Source: Pseudomonas synxantha (lineage in GTDB: Bacteria > Pseudomonadota > Gammaproteobacteria > Pseudomonadales > Pseudomonadaceae). Taken from it: DNA of 64,000 bases. Every line of letters starts with the position of its first letter. Positions within the stretch are counted from its first letter, which is position 1. Made by a program: the position numbers and the translations under genes. This document shows positions 40,151 to 48,554 of the stretch, piece by piece. The DNA is taken from contig NZ_LT629786.1 of the NCBI RefSeq assembly GCF_900105675.1, forward strand, positions 1,550,001 to 1,614,000, in the 5' to 3' direction. The notes beneath the pieces were generated by a model that had not been told where the DNA came from, ran no database searches, and was given only the letters and a program-made list of their open reading frames with translations.

Positions 40151-40184
40151 GCGCCACGTTTTCGAATGCGCCAAATCGTGGCGC
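40151..40184. repeat. Palindromic element before the Acb2 gene, copy 2
   Basis: Arms GCGCCACGTTTT (40151-40162) and AAATCGTGGCGC (40173-40184) match at 11 of 12 positions around a 10-base loop. In the frame of the downstream gene it would read APRFRMRQIVAR, like the APRFSQSENVAR of copy 1. Confidence 0.75.
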
Positions 40185-40204
40185 GCATTAATGAGGAATC
40201 ACCC

Positions 40205-40435
40205 ATGGATAACCAGCATAAGAAAATCACCGGCTACCGCGACCTGAGCCAGTCCGAGATCGACGGCATGAACTCCATCATGGCGCTTGAGGCTGACGCG
40301 GGCGAGCTGTTCAAGCAGATTGGCCAGATTGAAGGTGTTGACCCGCGCCTGCTGACCTTGGCCAAGACCAACCTGCAACAAGGCTTTATGTGGTTCGTGC
40401 GTTCCATTGCTAAGCCAGCTGATACGTTTAGTTAA
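40205..40435 (+). CDS. acb2: Acb2/Tad1-domain anti-CBASS protein
   Basis: This 76-residue protein matches the Acb2 family: KITGYRDLSQSEIDGMNSI at the start (with Tyr11), a helical middle and the closing KTNLQQGFMWFVRSIAKP. Acb2 proteins form hexamers that sequester cyclic oligonucleotides and so block CBASS (and related signal-based) immunity. It lies between holin and terminase as a separate cargo gene. ATG at 40205 has GAGGA nine bases upstream. The recognition is from recalled Pseudomonas phage homologues; binding residues should be compared with solved Acb2 structures. Confidence 0.85.
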   Translation: MDNQHKKITGYRDLSQSEIDGMNSIMALEADAGELFKQIGQIEGVDPRLLTLAKTNLQQGFMWFVRSIAKPADTFS

Positions 40436-40500
40436 CGCCCGCTCCTATCGTCGAGGTTCATCGAGGGCCATAATCGCGCCTTCAATAAATGGAGGTGTGA

Positions 40501-40986
40501 ATGAACGTTAAAATCCTAGATCAGGCACAGCACAGGGCAGTGAGAGACGCGAAGGGCAACCTGAAGAAAGCGGCGGAATTTGCGGATGAGTTTCGCACGA
40601 TTTTGCAGCACCAGTTTGCTAAACCTGGGGCTCCCGAAGCGTGGGGTGTGGACGTTGAGTTCGACTCCAGCGGCTTAGGCTTCAAATTGAAAACTCCATT
40701 TGGCCTTGCTCGAGCTATTGCTGTCAGCTCGATTATCCATGGAAAGTCTCAAATTCGATATGTAATTGAGAAGGAAGTAACGCTTGAGGGTGACGTGCAT
40801 GGGCACGTCAAGGTTGCTGCAATTTGCATTGACGAGTTTGGAGTAGTCAGTGCAGAGGATGACGGAGATAAACTCGCCAATTTGAACGTTATCGATGAGA
40901 GCCAAGTGCACAGAGAGGTTGGCGAAGTTGGCGTTTCGATTGTTCACGCGATAGGCGCTGAAGAGAGGTACTTTTCGCAGCAATAA
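40501..40986 (+). CDS. Hypothetical protein beside Acb2
   Basis: This 161-residue protein (MNVKILDQAQHRAVRDAKGN...) has a helical N-terminal third and a beta-rich remainder (VTLEGDVHGHVKVAAICIDEFGVV, described). It is more AT-rich in its second half than the flanking late genes, and has GGAGGTG before its ATG, so it looks like inserted cargo. No family is recognised. A place next to acb2 makes an anti-defence role worth testing. Confidence 0.65.
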   Translation: MNVKILDQAQHRAVRDAKGNLKKAAEFADEFRTILQHQFAKPGAPEAWGVDVEFDSSGLGFKLKTPFGLARAIAVSSIIHGKSQIRYVIEKEVTLEGDVHGHVKVAAICIDEFGVVSAEDDGDKLANLNVIDESQVHREVGEVGVSIVHAIGAEERYFSQQ

Positions 40987-41004
40987 CATGCCATGGAGTA
41001 GTCA

Positions 41005-41523
41005 ATGAACAAGCAATCCGACTGGGAGGCAATCGAGCGCGCCTACCGGGCCGGGTTGCTTTCAGTGCGTGCCATAGGTGAATCGCACGGTGTCAACCAC
41101 GCGACCATCCTGAAGCGAGCAAAGAAAGAAGATTGGAAGCGCGACCTCACAGACCAGGTCCGAGCGGCAACCAAGCAGAAGGTAACCACGGCGGTAACCA
41201 CTAAAAGTAACCAGTCGAAAGTGGTTACCGACGCCGAGATCATCGAAGAGGCGTCTGACCAGGCCGCAGCTGTCATCCTGGCTCATCGCTCAGGGCTGGC
41301 TCAGTGGCGTGGCATTGCAGACAAGCTCAGCTACGTTCTGTCCGGCATGGAAGTGACCCCAGACAATGCCGGCGACTTCGCCCGATCCTTGAACGCCGGT
41401 GTTGATGCCCAGCTCAAGGTCATCAAGGGTGAGCGCCAAGCCTACAACCTCGACACCGAGACCGGCGATAAGACAGTCAGCGACCTGGCTGCACTGATGG
41501 ACGATCTATCGAAGGAAGCCTGA
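41005..41523 (+). CDS. Terminase small subunit
   Basis: This 172-residue protein has an N-terminal HTH (AYRAGLLSVRAIGESHGVNH and ILKRAKKEDW) that would bind the packaging site, and a helical oligomerisation part. It ends one base before the large subunit gene. Size and position fit TerS of siphophages. Confidence 0.9.
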   Translation: MNKQSDWEAIERAYRAGLLSVRAIGESHGVNHATILKRAKKEDWKRDLTDQVRAATKQKVTTAVTTKSNQSKVVTDAEIIEEASDQAAAVILAHRSGLAQWRGIADKLSYVLSGMEVTPDNAGDFARSLNAGVDAQLKVIKGERQAYNLDTETGDKTVSDLAALMDDLSKEA

Positions 41524-41524
41524 C

Positions 41525-43015
41525 ATGAAGCCCGAGCACTTGAAGCTGCTCCGGGATAAGCGCTGGCGGTTGAACAACCTCTACTTCATCACGGACAAGC
41601 AGGGCAAGAAGGTCCGCTTCCGGATGACGGATGAGCAGATTGAATACTTCGAGGGGATGCACACCCGGAACATTATCCTGAAAGCCCGGCAACTTGGCTT
41701 TACCACTGAGTGCTGCATCATCCAGCTCGACGCAGCGCTGTTCGAGTCGGCCAAGTGCGCGCTGATCGCTCACACCCTGAACGACGCCAAGCGCCTGTTT
41801 CGGGAGAAGGTCAAATATGCCTACGACAACCTGCCTGCTGAGATACGTGCCGCCAATCCTGCTTCTAACGATGCTGCTGGTGAGCTTGTGTTCAGCAAGG
41901 GTGGATCGCTCTACGTGTCCACGTCCTTCCGGGGCGGGACTCTACGGTATCTGCACGTATCCGAGTTCGGGAAGATCTGCGCCAAGTTTCCCCACAAGGC
42001 CAGAGAGATCGTCACCGGCGCCTTCGAGGCTGTCGCCACCGATTGTTTCGTCACGATTGAATCGACGGCGGAGGGTCGGGCGGGCTACTTCTTCGATTAC
42101 TCGCAGAGCGCGGAACGCCAGCAATTGGCTGGTGTGCCCCTGGGCCTGCTCGACTGGAAGTTTTTCTTCTTCTCCTGGTGGAAGAACAATGCCTACTGGC
42201 TTAACCCGACTGACGTGGTCATCCCTCAGCGCCTGACCGGCTACTTCAACGAGCTGCACGCCAAACACGGGATCGTCACCAACGACGGCCAGCGGGCGTG
42301 GTACGCGGCCAAGGAGAAGACGCTCGGCGACGACATGAAGCGGGAATACCCGTCTCTGCCGGCCGAGGCCTTCCAGCAGTCGATCGAGGGCGCGTACTAC
42401 GCCAAACAGTTCACCAAGCTGTACAGCGCGCAGAGGATCGGCCCGCTGCCGGACAACAGTCATCTGCCGGTCCACACGATTTGGGATATCGGCGTCGGCG
42501 ACTCCACGGCCATCTGGTTCGTTCGGATCGTCGGCGAGGAATACCACGTCATCGATTTCTACGAGAACAGCGGCGAAGGCCTGCGGCACTACATGAAGGT
42601 GCTCAAGGATCGCAAATACACGTATGGCGATCACTGGGGCCCGCACGACATCGACAACCGCGAATTCGGTAGCGACGGCAAGACTCGGCGAGAACTAGCC
42701 CGGGAGGGCTACGAGATCGACGGACAAAAATACAGCCTCAAGTTTAGCGTTGTTCCAAAGCTCGGCATCGACGAAGGCATTGAGCAGGTTCGGGAGATCC
42801 TTCCGGCCTGTGCCTTCGATGAGTCCAAGTGCGAACTGGGCATTTCCTGCCTGGAGAACTACCGCAAGGAGTGGGACGACAAGCGCGGCTGCTGGAAGGA
42901 CAAACCACTTCACGATTGGTCATCGCACGGCGCGGACGCCTTCCGCTACTTCGCCGTCTCGATGGGCCGACGCAAACGCACAGGCGGAACACGCCGAATT
43001 GGAGGCTTGGCCTGA
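41525..43015 (+). CDS. Terminase large subunit
   Basis: This 496-residue packaging motor has an ATPase domain with the Walker A-like RNIILKARQLGFTT near residues 48-61, and a C-terminal RNase H-like nuclease starting at IWDIGVGDSTAIW near 320 with its first catalytic Asp. The end (WSSHGADAFRYFAVSMG) is typical for the family. It cuts and translocates phage DNA into the prohead with the small subunit and portal. Confidence 0.95.
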   Translation: MKPEHLKLLRDKRWRLNNLYFITDKQGKKVRFRMTDEQIEYFEGMHTRNIILKARQLGFTTECCIIQLDAALFESAKCALIAHTLNDAKRLFREKVKYAYDNLPAEIRAANPASNDAAGELVFSKGGSLYVSTSFRGGTLRYLHVSEFGKICAKFPHKAREIVTGAFEAVATDCFVTIESTAEGRAGYFFDYSQSAERQQLAGVPLGLLDWKFFFFSWWKNNAYWLNPTDVVIPQRLTGYFNELHAKHGIVTNDGQRAWYAAKEKTLGDDMKREYPSLPAEAFQQSIEGAYYAKQFTKLYSAQRIGPLPDNSHLPVHTIWDIGVGDSTAIWFVRIVGEEYHVIDFYENSGEGLRHYMKVLKDRKYTYGDHWGPHDIDNREFGSDGKTRRELAREGYEIDGQKYSLKFSVVPKLGIDEGIEQVREILPACAFDESKCELGISCLENYRKEWDDKRGCWKDKPLHDWSSHGADAFRYFAVSMGRRKRTGGTRRIGGLA

Positions 43016-44475
43016 TGCCAGTGCAATCGACAAACCCCGACTACGACGCGCACATCGCCGAGTGGGAGATGATGGACGACGCGCTCGAGGGTGAGTGCGC
43101 CGTGAAGCGCAACGAGCGCAATTTGCCCAAGCCGAGCGGCATGGTTGAGGCTGAAAAGCTCGACGGTGCGGGCAACAAGTACCTCTACGAGAACTACACG
43201 AACCGTGCCCAGTACGAGCACTGGGTGCGCGACTCGCTGCGGTCGATGATGGGCCTGGTTTCCCGATTGATTCCGGAGATCGAGCTTCCTGCTGGGCTTA
43301 AGGGGTTGGAGGACAACGCTACTGCTGACGGCTTCGGCCTGAAGCAGTTGTTTTTTCGCATGGTGCGCCAGGCCATTTCCCACGGCCGGGTGCCGCTGGT
43401 GGTGAACATCGACGACAGCGGCGAGCCGTACTTCTCGACGTACGCCACGCGCAACGCGATCAACTGGGACACCGCTGATCAAGGCGGCCGGCAGGATCTG
43501 GTGCTTTCTGTGTTCCGAGAGTTCCGCAAGAAGAGCGGAGATCGCTACAGCCATGACTGCGATGCGGTGTTCCGTGAGTTCTTCATGCAGGGCGAGGTCT
43601 GCTACACAGCGGTGCGCAACGAGGCCGGTGAGCTAATCGACGACGAACGGCCCCTGGGCACCACCGGCACCGACAACCGTTTGGTCAAAGGCCTGCCATA
43701 CCTGCCAGTGATCTACTGCGGTTCGACCGACAACTCGCCAGAAGTAGACGAGGTTCCGCTGCTGACTATGGCGCGCGCCGCGCTCAAGTCTTACCAGTTG
43801 AGCGCCGACTACTTCACTTCGCTGCATCAAACCAGCCACCCGCAACCATGGGTTTCAGGGCTGGATGAGGCTGTAGAGCTGAGCGTCACCGGCCCTTCAG
43901 CGGCATGGGACCTGGGCCCGAACGGCGAATGCGGCTACTTGGAGTTCCAGGGCGCGGGTATTGAAGCCGTGCGCAGAGCCATGGACGACCAGAAAAACGC
44001 CGCGCTTGAGGCCGGCGCCAAGGTTATGGACGTGGCCGGCACCGAGTCGGGGGAGGCGCGCAAAACACGCCAGAACGATCAGCACGCCACTCTGCATAGC
44101 ATTGTCATCACTGTGGCCGAGGCGGTCGAGCAGGGCCTGCGATACGCAGCCGAGTGGAAGGGCTACGACCCCAAGCAGGTCAAGTTCAAGGTGAACCCTG
44201 AGTTCGTGACCCCGGTGGTCGACGCCCAGGTTCTCGCCGAGCTGCTCAAGGGGGTGATGGCCGGCACGATCAGCGCCGACACCTACTGGCAGTACCTCAC
44301 CACCGGCAAGCTGCCGGAGCGCCCATACGAAGACGAGGCCGAACTGATCAGCGATGAGCGCGAGTCGGCCGGCATCAACTTGGACAAAGACGATGCCATC
44401 GACAAACCTGGTGCAGGCGGACAGCCAACTGCTGGAGCAGACGACGCGCCACTCGGTAATGCTGGAGCGGCTTAA
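43015..44475 (+). CDS. Portal protein (DUF4055)
   Basis: This 486-residue protein matches the DUF4055 portal family: YTNRAQYEHWVRDSLRSMMG near residue 60, FRMVRQAISHGRVPLVVNID, and the PQPWVSGLDE and LEFQGAGIEAVRRAMDD stretches of the clip and stem regions. It forms the ring through which DNA enters. The ATG overlaps the terminase stop by one base, so a longer reading frame starting further left is not the true gene. Confidence 0.9.
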   Translation: MPVQSTNPDYDAHIAEWEMMDDALEGECAVKRNERNLPKPSGMVEAEKLDGAGNKYLYENYTNRAQYEHWVRDSLRSMMGLVSRLIPEIELPAGLKGLEDNATADGFGLKQLFFRMVRQAISHGRVPLVVNIDDSGEPYFSTYATRNAINWDTADQGGRQDLVLSVFREFRKKSGDRYSHDCDAVFREFFMQGEVCYTAVRNEAGELIDDERPLGTTGTDNRLVKGLPYLPVIYCGSTDNSPEVDEVPLLTMARAALKSYQLSADYFTSLHQTSHPQPWVSGLDEAVELSVTGPSAAWDLGPNGECGYLEFQGAGIEAVRRAMDDQKNAALEAGAKVMDVAGTESGEARKTRQNDQHATLHSIVITVAEAVEQGLRYAAEWKGYDPKQVKFKVNPEFVTPVVDAQVLAELLKGVMAGTISADTYWQYLTTGKLPERPYEDEAELISDERESAGINLDKDDAIDKPGAGGQPTAGADDAPLGNAGAA

Positions 44476-45505
44476 GGCCGGCGAGGTCAAGAAGTTCGAG
44501 AAGTACCTGCGCCAGATCGACAAACTGGTGCGGGATCAACTGACTCGCAAGGAGCTGACCACCTACAGCCGGGATCGCCTTGAGCAGTTCCTGGCCCGGG
44601 TGGACGGCAAGCTGCTGGATATCTACAAGGCCTACGGCGACCTTGTGCAGGCTGATCTGGTCGACATCGCGTTGTATGAGTCGAGCTTTGAGGCCAAAAG
44701 CCTGAGCAATGCACTCCCCATCGACGCGGTGGTGCCGACCAATACGGTGATCCGGGCGGCGGTGTTCTCCTATCCGCTGCAGGTGAAGGGTATCGACGGC
44801 GGCAAGCTGCTGAAGAGCTTTGTGAGTGGCTGGACGCGCACCGAGACGATGCGGGTTACCAACACCATCCGTCTTGGCTTCGGTCAGGGCCAGACCAACG
44901 CCCAGATCATCCAGGCGATTCGCGGTACCGCGGCACAGAACTTCACGGACGGCGTCCTGGCGGTGAGCAACCGCAATGCTGCCGCCGTGGTGCAGACGGC
45001 AATCCAGCACGTAGCCACCACGGCACGAATGGAGACGCTGAAGGCCAACAGCGACGTGGTGCTGGGCTATCGCTGGGTGTCGACGCTCGATCGCAAAACC
45101 TCGCAGCAATGCAAGGGCCTGGATGGGATGCGATTCGACCTGGGCAAAGGTCCGCTGCCGCCGGCGCATATCAACTGCCGGTCAACCACGGTGCCGACCA
45201 CCAGGCTTTCGGAGATGTTCGCCAAGGACGCCACCCGTGCCTCGGTGGGCGACAACGGCGGTGCTCAGGTCGATGCAGGCCTGAACTATTACGAGTGGCT
45301 TGCCACGCAACCGGCGAGCTTCCAGGATCACGCCCTTGGTCCGGTCAGGGGCAAGTTGTTCCGCGATGGCGGGCTTACGCCGGAGAAGTTCGCCAAGCTG
45401 CAGCTCGACAAGTCGTTCAAGCCGCTGACGCTGGCGCAGTTGAAGGATGCAGAGCCCGACATGTTCACCCGAGCAGGCGTTACACTCGGCGCTCCACCAG
45501 GTTGA
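44393..45505 (+). CDS. Phage head morphogenesis protein (Mu F/SPP1 gp7-like)
   Basis: This 370-residue protein has a helical N-terminal half and the Mu F-like core near residues 200-270: SNRNAAAVVQTAIQHVATTA, GYRWVSTLDRKTSQQCKGLDG, and LPPAHINCRSTTVP with conserved Cys and His residues. It acts in capsid assembly or is carried in the virion. The start at 44393 overlaps the portal gene by 83 bases; a start at 44459 (MLERLKAG) is also possible. Confidence 0.88.
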   Translation: MPSTNLVQADSQLLEQTTRHSVMLERLKAGEVKKFEKYLRQIDKLVRDQLTRKELTTYSRDRLEQFLARVDGKLLDIYKAYGDLVQADLVDIALYESSFEAKSLSNALPIDAVVPTNTVIRAAVFSYPLQVKGIDGGKLLKSFVSGWTRTETMRVTNTIRLGFGQGQTNAQIIQAIRGTAAQNFTDGVLAVSNRNAAAVVQTAIQHVATTARMETLKANSDVVLGYRWVSTLDRKTSQQCKGLDGMRFDLGKGPLPPAHINCRSTTVPTTRLSEMFAKDATRASVGDNGGAQVDAGLNYYEWLATQPASFQDHALGPVRGKLFRDGGLTPEKFAKLQLDKSFKPLTLAQLKDAEPDMFTRAGVTLGAPPG

Positions 45506-45513
45506 GATAGCAC

Positions 45514-45999
45514 ATGCAGATCATCGTTGAGGATGGGAAGGGCAGGCCAGACGCGAATAGCTTCGTGCCGCTGGAGAAGCTGACCTTCTACCGCGACTAC
45601 TACGGGTTCCGGATACCTGAAGCAGAAGCTGACCAGGTCGAACTGCTGCTGCGCGCCGCAGCCGACATCAGCGGTCGCCAGTGGAAAGGGCGCAAAGCCA
45701 ATCCTGAACAGGCAATGGCCTGGCCTCGGCGTGACTGCAAGATCGAATACCAGACGCTATCCGAGACGTTCGTGCCCTTTGAGCTTGAGTGGGGACAGGT
45801 ACGGCTGGCGGTCGAGCTGTACGCCGCCGAGCAGGGCTTCCAGATCGAAGAACCGACGCATTGCACTGAGCCGAATGGCCGGCGCACGCGGCTCAACCGA
45901 GATACGCCCGGACTGCGCATGCGTCCGCCGCCATACGCGCCGAGCAGGACGCAGTTCGCCGATTACCTGGTGATGCGCGGGCTCTCGATAGTTCGATAA
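45514..45999 (+). CDS. DnaT-like/head-tail connector protein
   Basis: This 161-residue protein has DANSFVPLEKLTFYRDYYGF near the start and WKGRKANPEQAMAWPRRDC in the middle, the pattern of the family named DnaT-like in databases. The location between head genes makes a connector role more likely than replication. No other evidence. Confidence 0.75.
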   Translation: MQIIVEDGKGRPDANSFVPLEKLTFYRDYYGFRIPEAEADQVELLLRAAADISGRQWKGRKANPEQAMAWPRRDCKIEYQTLSETFVPFELEWGQVRLAVELYAAEQGFQIEEPTHCTEPNGRRTRLNRDTPGLRMRPPPYAPSRTQFADYLVMRGLSIVR

Positions 46000-46018
46000 A
46001 TCACAGAATTCACACCAA

Positions 46019-46041
46019 GCCGCCCAATGGGCGGTTTTTTA
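46019..46041 (+). terminator. Hairpin between head genes
   Basis: CCGCCC at 46020-46025 pairs with GGGCGG at 46029-46034, followed by TTTTTTATT. Similar CCGCC hairpins recur before the tail tube gene, gene I and gene J; in a Q-modified late operon they would be read through but could tune levels. Confidence 0.8.
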
Positions 46042-46083
46042 TTGCCTGCAAAGCGGGCCGACCAAACCCAAGGGGTGCACCAA

Positions 46084-46821
46084 GTGGCAGACGAAAACCA
46101 GATTGATCTTGAAGACCCGGCAGTTCAGACCGCCATTGCTGCAGCTGTCGAGGCTGCGACCCTGGGCCTCAAGAACAAGAACACCGAGTTGCTTGGCTCG
46201 CTCCGGACCACCAAAACCGAGCTGGACGGCTTCAAGTCCCAGTTCGAAGGCCTGGACATCGCCGCAGTGAAAGGTCTGCTGACCAAGGTTGGCCAGGATG
46301 AAGAGACCAAGCTGATTGCCGAGGGCAAGCTGGACGAGGTCATTACCCGCCGTACCGAGCGCCTGCGCACCGACTACGACACCAAGCTGGCAGCCGAGAA
46401 GGCCCGTGCCGACAAGGCCGAGCAATTCGCTGCCAAGTACAGTGACAAGGTGCTAGCCGACTCCATCCGCGCCGCTGCCATCAAGGCCGGTGCGCTCCCA
46501 GAGGCCGCCGAGGACATCATCCTGCGCGCCCGGGGCACTTTCAAACTCAGTGAAGACGGTGAGGCGATTGCCACCGACCGTGACGGCGAGGTCGTTTACG
46601 GGAAGGACGGGAAAACCCCGCTGTCGCCGCTCGAATGGGCGGAGTCTCTGCGTGAAACAGCAACACACCTGTGGCCAAGGGCTCAGGGCGCCGGACAGGT
46701 CGGCGATCAAGGTGGCAAGGCCACGAAAAAGTGGGGCGAGTACACGGAAACCGAGCGCGCTGCGATCGCTCGTGACAATCCCGATCTCTTCAAGAAAATC
46801 CAGGCCACCAAAGGAACCTAA
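46084..46821 (+). CDS. Capsid scaffolding protein
   Basis: This 245-residue acidic, mostly helical protein (VADENQIDLEDPAVQTAIAA...) has long coiled-coil stretches (LAAEKARADKAEQFAAKYSD) and lies immediately before the capsid gene, so it is the scaffold. GTG at 46084 is chosen because AAGGGG lies ten bases upstream and a start before this would run through the terminator stem. Confidence 0.85.
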   Translation: MADENQIDLEDPAVQTAIAAAVEAATLGLKNKNTELLGSLRTTKTELDGFKSQFEGLDIAAVKGLLTKVGQDEETKLIAEGKLDEVITRRTERLRTDYDTKLAAEKARADKAEQFAAKYSDKVLADSIRAAAIKAGALPEAAEDIILRARGTFKLSEDGEAIATDRDGEVVYGKDGKTPLSPLEWAESLRETATHLWPRAQGAGQVGDQGGKATKKWGEYTETERAAIARDNPDLFKKIQATKGT

Positions 46822-46824
46822 TCC

Positions 46825-47802
46825 ATGGCAACTACCCAACTAACCGACATCTTCGTCGGCGACTACTACGCCTCTCTGGCACCGGTTAACAGCCCGGAAA
46901 AGACTGCTGTATATGAGTCGGGCATTGTGACCCGCTCGCCTGTGCTGGATGCGATCGCCTCCGGCAGCCAGGGCACTGCCGAGATCAGCTACTGGCAGGA
47001 TCTCAACGCCGATGAAGCGCCGAATATCAGCAACGACGACCCGAACGACCAAGGTGAAGTCGGCAAAGTCACCCAGGACAGCATGCGTGCCCGAGTCCTG
47101 TACCTCAACAAAGGTTACGGCGTGGCTGACCTGACGGCTGAACTGGCCAACAGCGAGCCTCAGCAGCAGATCCGCAACCGTTTCGGCACCTACTGGACCC
47201 GCCAGTGGCAGCGTTACACCCTGGGCGCGGCTCGCGGCATCATCGCCTCGAACATCGCGAACAACGGTGGTGACATGGTCATCGACGCCGGTGCGACCAT
47301 CAGTGCGAATGCTTTCCAGGATGCAGCGTTCACCGCCGGCGATGCCGCTGACCAGTTCGGCGCGATCGGCGTGCACTCGGTGGTGATGAACCAGATGGTC
47401 AAGCAGGACCTCATCGAGTACCTGCGTGACTCCGACGGCAAGATCATCCTGGCAACCTACCTCGGCAAACCAGTCTTCATGGACGACGCCCTGGTGTACG
47501 GCGCAGGCAAGTACCTTTCCGTGTTCTTCGGCCAGGGCGCTTTCGGTTACGGCGAAGGCACGCCGAAGGTGCCGGTAGAGCTGGAACGCAAGCCTGGCGG
47601 CGGTAACGGTGGTGGTGCCGAAGTGCTGTGGGAGCGGAAGACCTACATCCTCCAGCCTGCAGGCTTCAGCTGGAAAGGCTCCGAGGCTCAGAACCTCAGC
47701 CCAACCGCGACTCAGTACGCAGCTGCTGCAAACTGGCAGCGCGTGTTCAGCCGCAAGCAAGTTCCCTTCGCTGCTGTCATCAGCGGTACCACCACGCCGT
47801 AA
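46825..47802 (+). CDS. Major capsid protein
   Basis: This 325-residue protein follows the scaffold gene by three bases. It has the VTRSPVLDAIASGSQGTAEI and SYWQDLNADEAPNISNDDP segments, RNRFGTYWTRQWQRYTLGAA, and a C-terminal domain with GAGKYLSVFFGQGAFGYGEG. The pattern is that of HK97-fold coats of lambda-like Pseudomonas phages. It forms the icosahedral shell. Confidence 0.92.
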   Translation: MATTQLTDIFVGDYYASLAPVNSPEKTAVYESGIVTRSPVLDAIASGSQGTAEISYWQDLNADEAPNISNDDPNDQGEVGKVTQDSMRARVLYLNKGYGVADLTAELANSEPQQQIRNRFGTYWTRQWQRYTLGAARGIIASNIANNGGDMVIDAGATISANAFQDAAFTAGDAADQFGAIGVHSVVMNQMVKQDLIEYLRDSDGKIILATYLGKPVFMDDALVYGAGKYLSVFFGQGAFGYGEGTPKVPVELERKPGGGNGGGAEVLWERKTYILQPAGFSWKGSEAQNLSPTATQYAAAANWQRVFSRKQVPFAAVISGTTTP

Positions 47803-47858
47803 TCCGGCCCACACAACCTGGCGTCTTTATCGGCGCCGGGGAGCTTTTGAGGTGACTC

Positions 47859-48164
47859 ATGAAAGTGATCTACACGGACAAGCCGGGCAAAGAGCGCAGC
47901 GTGTGCTACCGCCTGCTGAGCGAATTCTTCGGTGTCATCGGCTCCGCTACCGAGGTGGTGGTCGATGGCGATGCCCCGGACATCTACGACGCCTACCAAG
48001 CGGCCGGCATCAAGGTGTCTGACGGCAAGGAGCCGGAGAGCAAAGAAACCGACCCTCTGAAAATGAAGGTCCCCGAGCTGAAAGAATGGCTGACCGAGAG
48101 GGGCATTGCCTTCGACCCGTCCGCTAAGAAAGAAGACCTGCAGGCCCTGGTGCCAGCGGAATAA
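47859..48164 (+). CDS. HeH/LEM-domain head protein
   Basis: This 101-residue protein has a C-terminal HeH/LEM motif (MKVPELKEWLTERGIAFDPS with KKEDLQALVP) after an N-terminal region. Proteins with this domain are common directly after the capsid gene and may decorate the head or bind DNA. Function not known. Confidence 0.8.
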   Translation: MKVIYTDKPGKERSVCYRLLSEFFGVIGSATEVVVDGDAPDIYDAYQAAGIKVSDGKEPESKETDPLKMKVPELKEWLTERGIAFDPSAKKEDLQALVPAE

Positions 48165-48174
48165 GGACAAGCAC

Positions 48175-48552
48175 ATGACCGATTACATCACCGTCGCCGA
48201 TGTTGACGCCCAGCTCGGTCCCGACTGGGCCGGCACCGGTGATCCGGTCCTTGCTGTGACCATGGCCAATGCCTGGCTCACGGCCAAGATTAAGCGGGTT
48301 GTTCCCGATCCGGTCCCGGCCGAGATCAAAACAGCCGGCGCCCAGGTTGCCGAAGAGGCAGCGGCTGGCAAGCTGTACACAGCAACGCAGAAGGAAGTGC
48401 AGAGCAAGACGGTATCGGCTCAGTCCGGTACGTCCGTGAGCAAGACCTACGTGGCGGGCTCTACCGATCAGTCGGCGGGCGTCAACTTCGCCCTGGCCTT
48501 GCTGGAGCCGTGGATCAAGCGCTCCGGCGTGATGATGCTGAAAAGGATCTGA
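48175..48552 (+). CDS. Head-tail connector protein
   Basis: This 125-residue protein (MTDYITVADVDAQLGPDWAG...) has helices and the C-terminal stretch SAGVNFALALLEPWIKRSGV. Homologues are sometimes called singed in databases, a name without meaning here. Place and length fit a head-completion or adaptor protein. ATG at 48175 has AAGGAC upstream. Confidence 0.75.
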   Translation: MTDYITVADVDAQLGPDWAGTGDPVLAVTMANAWLTAKIKRVVPDPVPAEIKTAGAQVAEEAAAGKLYTATQKEVQSKTVSAQSGTSVSKTYVAGSTDQSAGVNFALALLEPWIKRSGVMMLKRI

Positions 48553-48554
48553 TC

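Noticed and set aside
42829..43014. Extended N-terminus for the portal protein
   Set aside because: It would overlap the terminase by 186 bases in another frame; the ATG at 43015 directly follows the terminase stop.
45514..45999. Replication role suggested by the DnaT-like family name
   Set aside because: It lies between head genes, far from the replication region, and no primosome motif is visible.
46840..47814. A 324-codon frame antisense to the capsid gene
   Set aside because: The plus strand is clearly the capsid gene between scaffold and connector genes; the complement has no domain.
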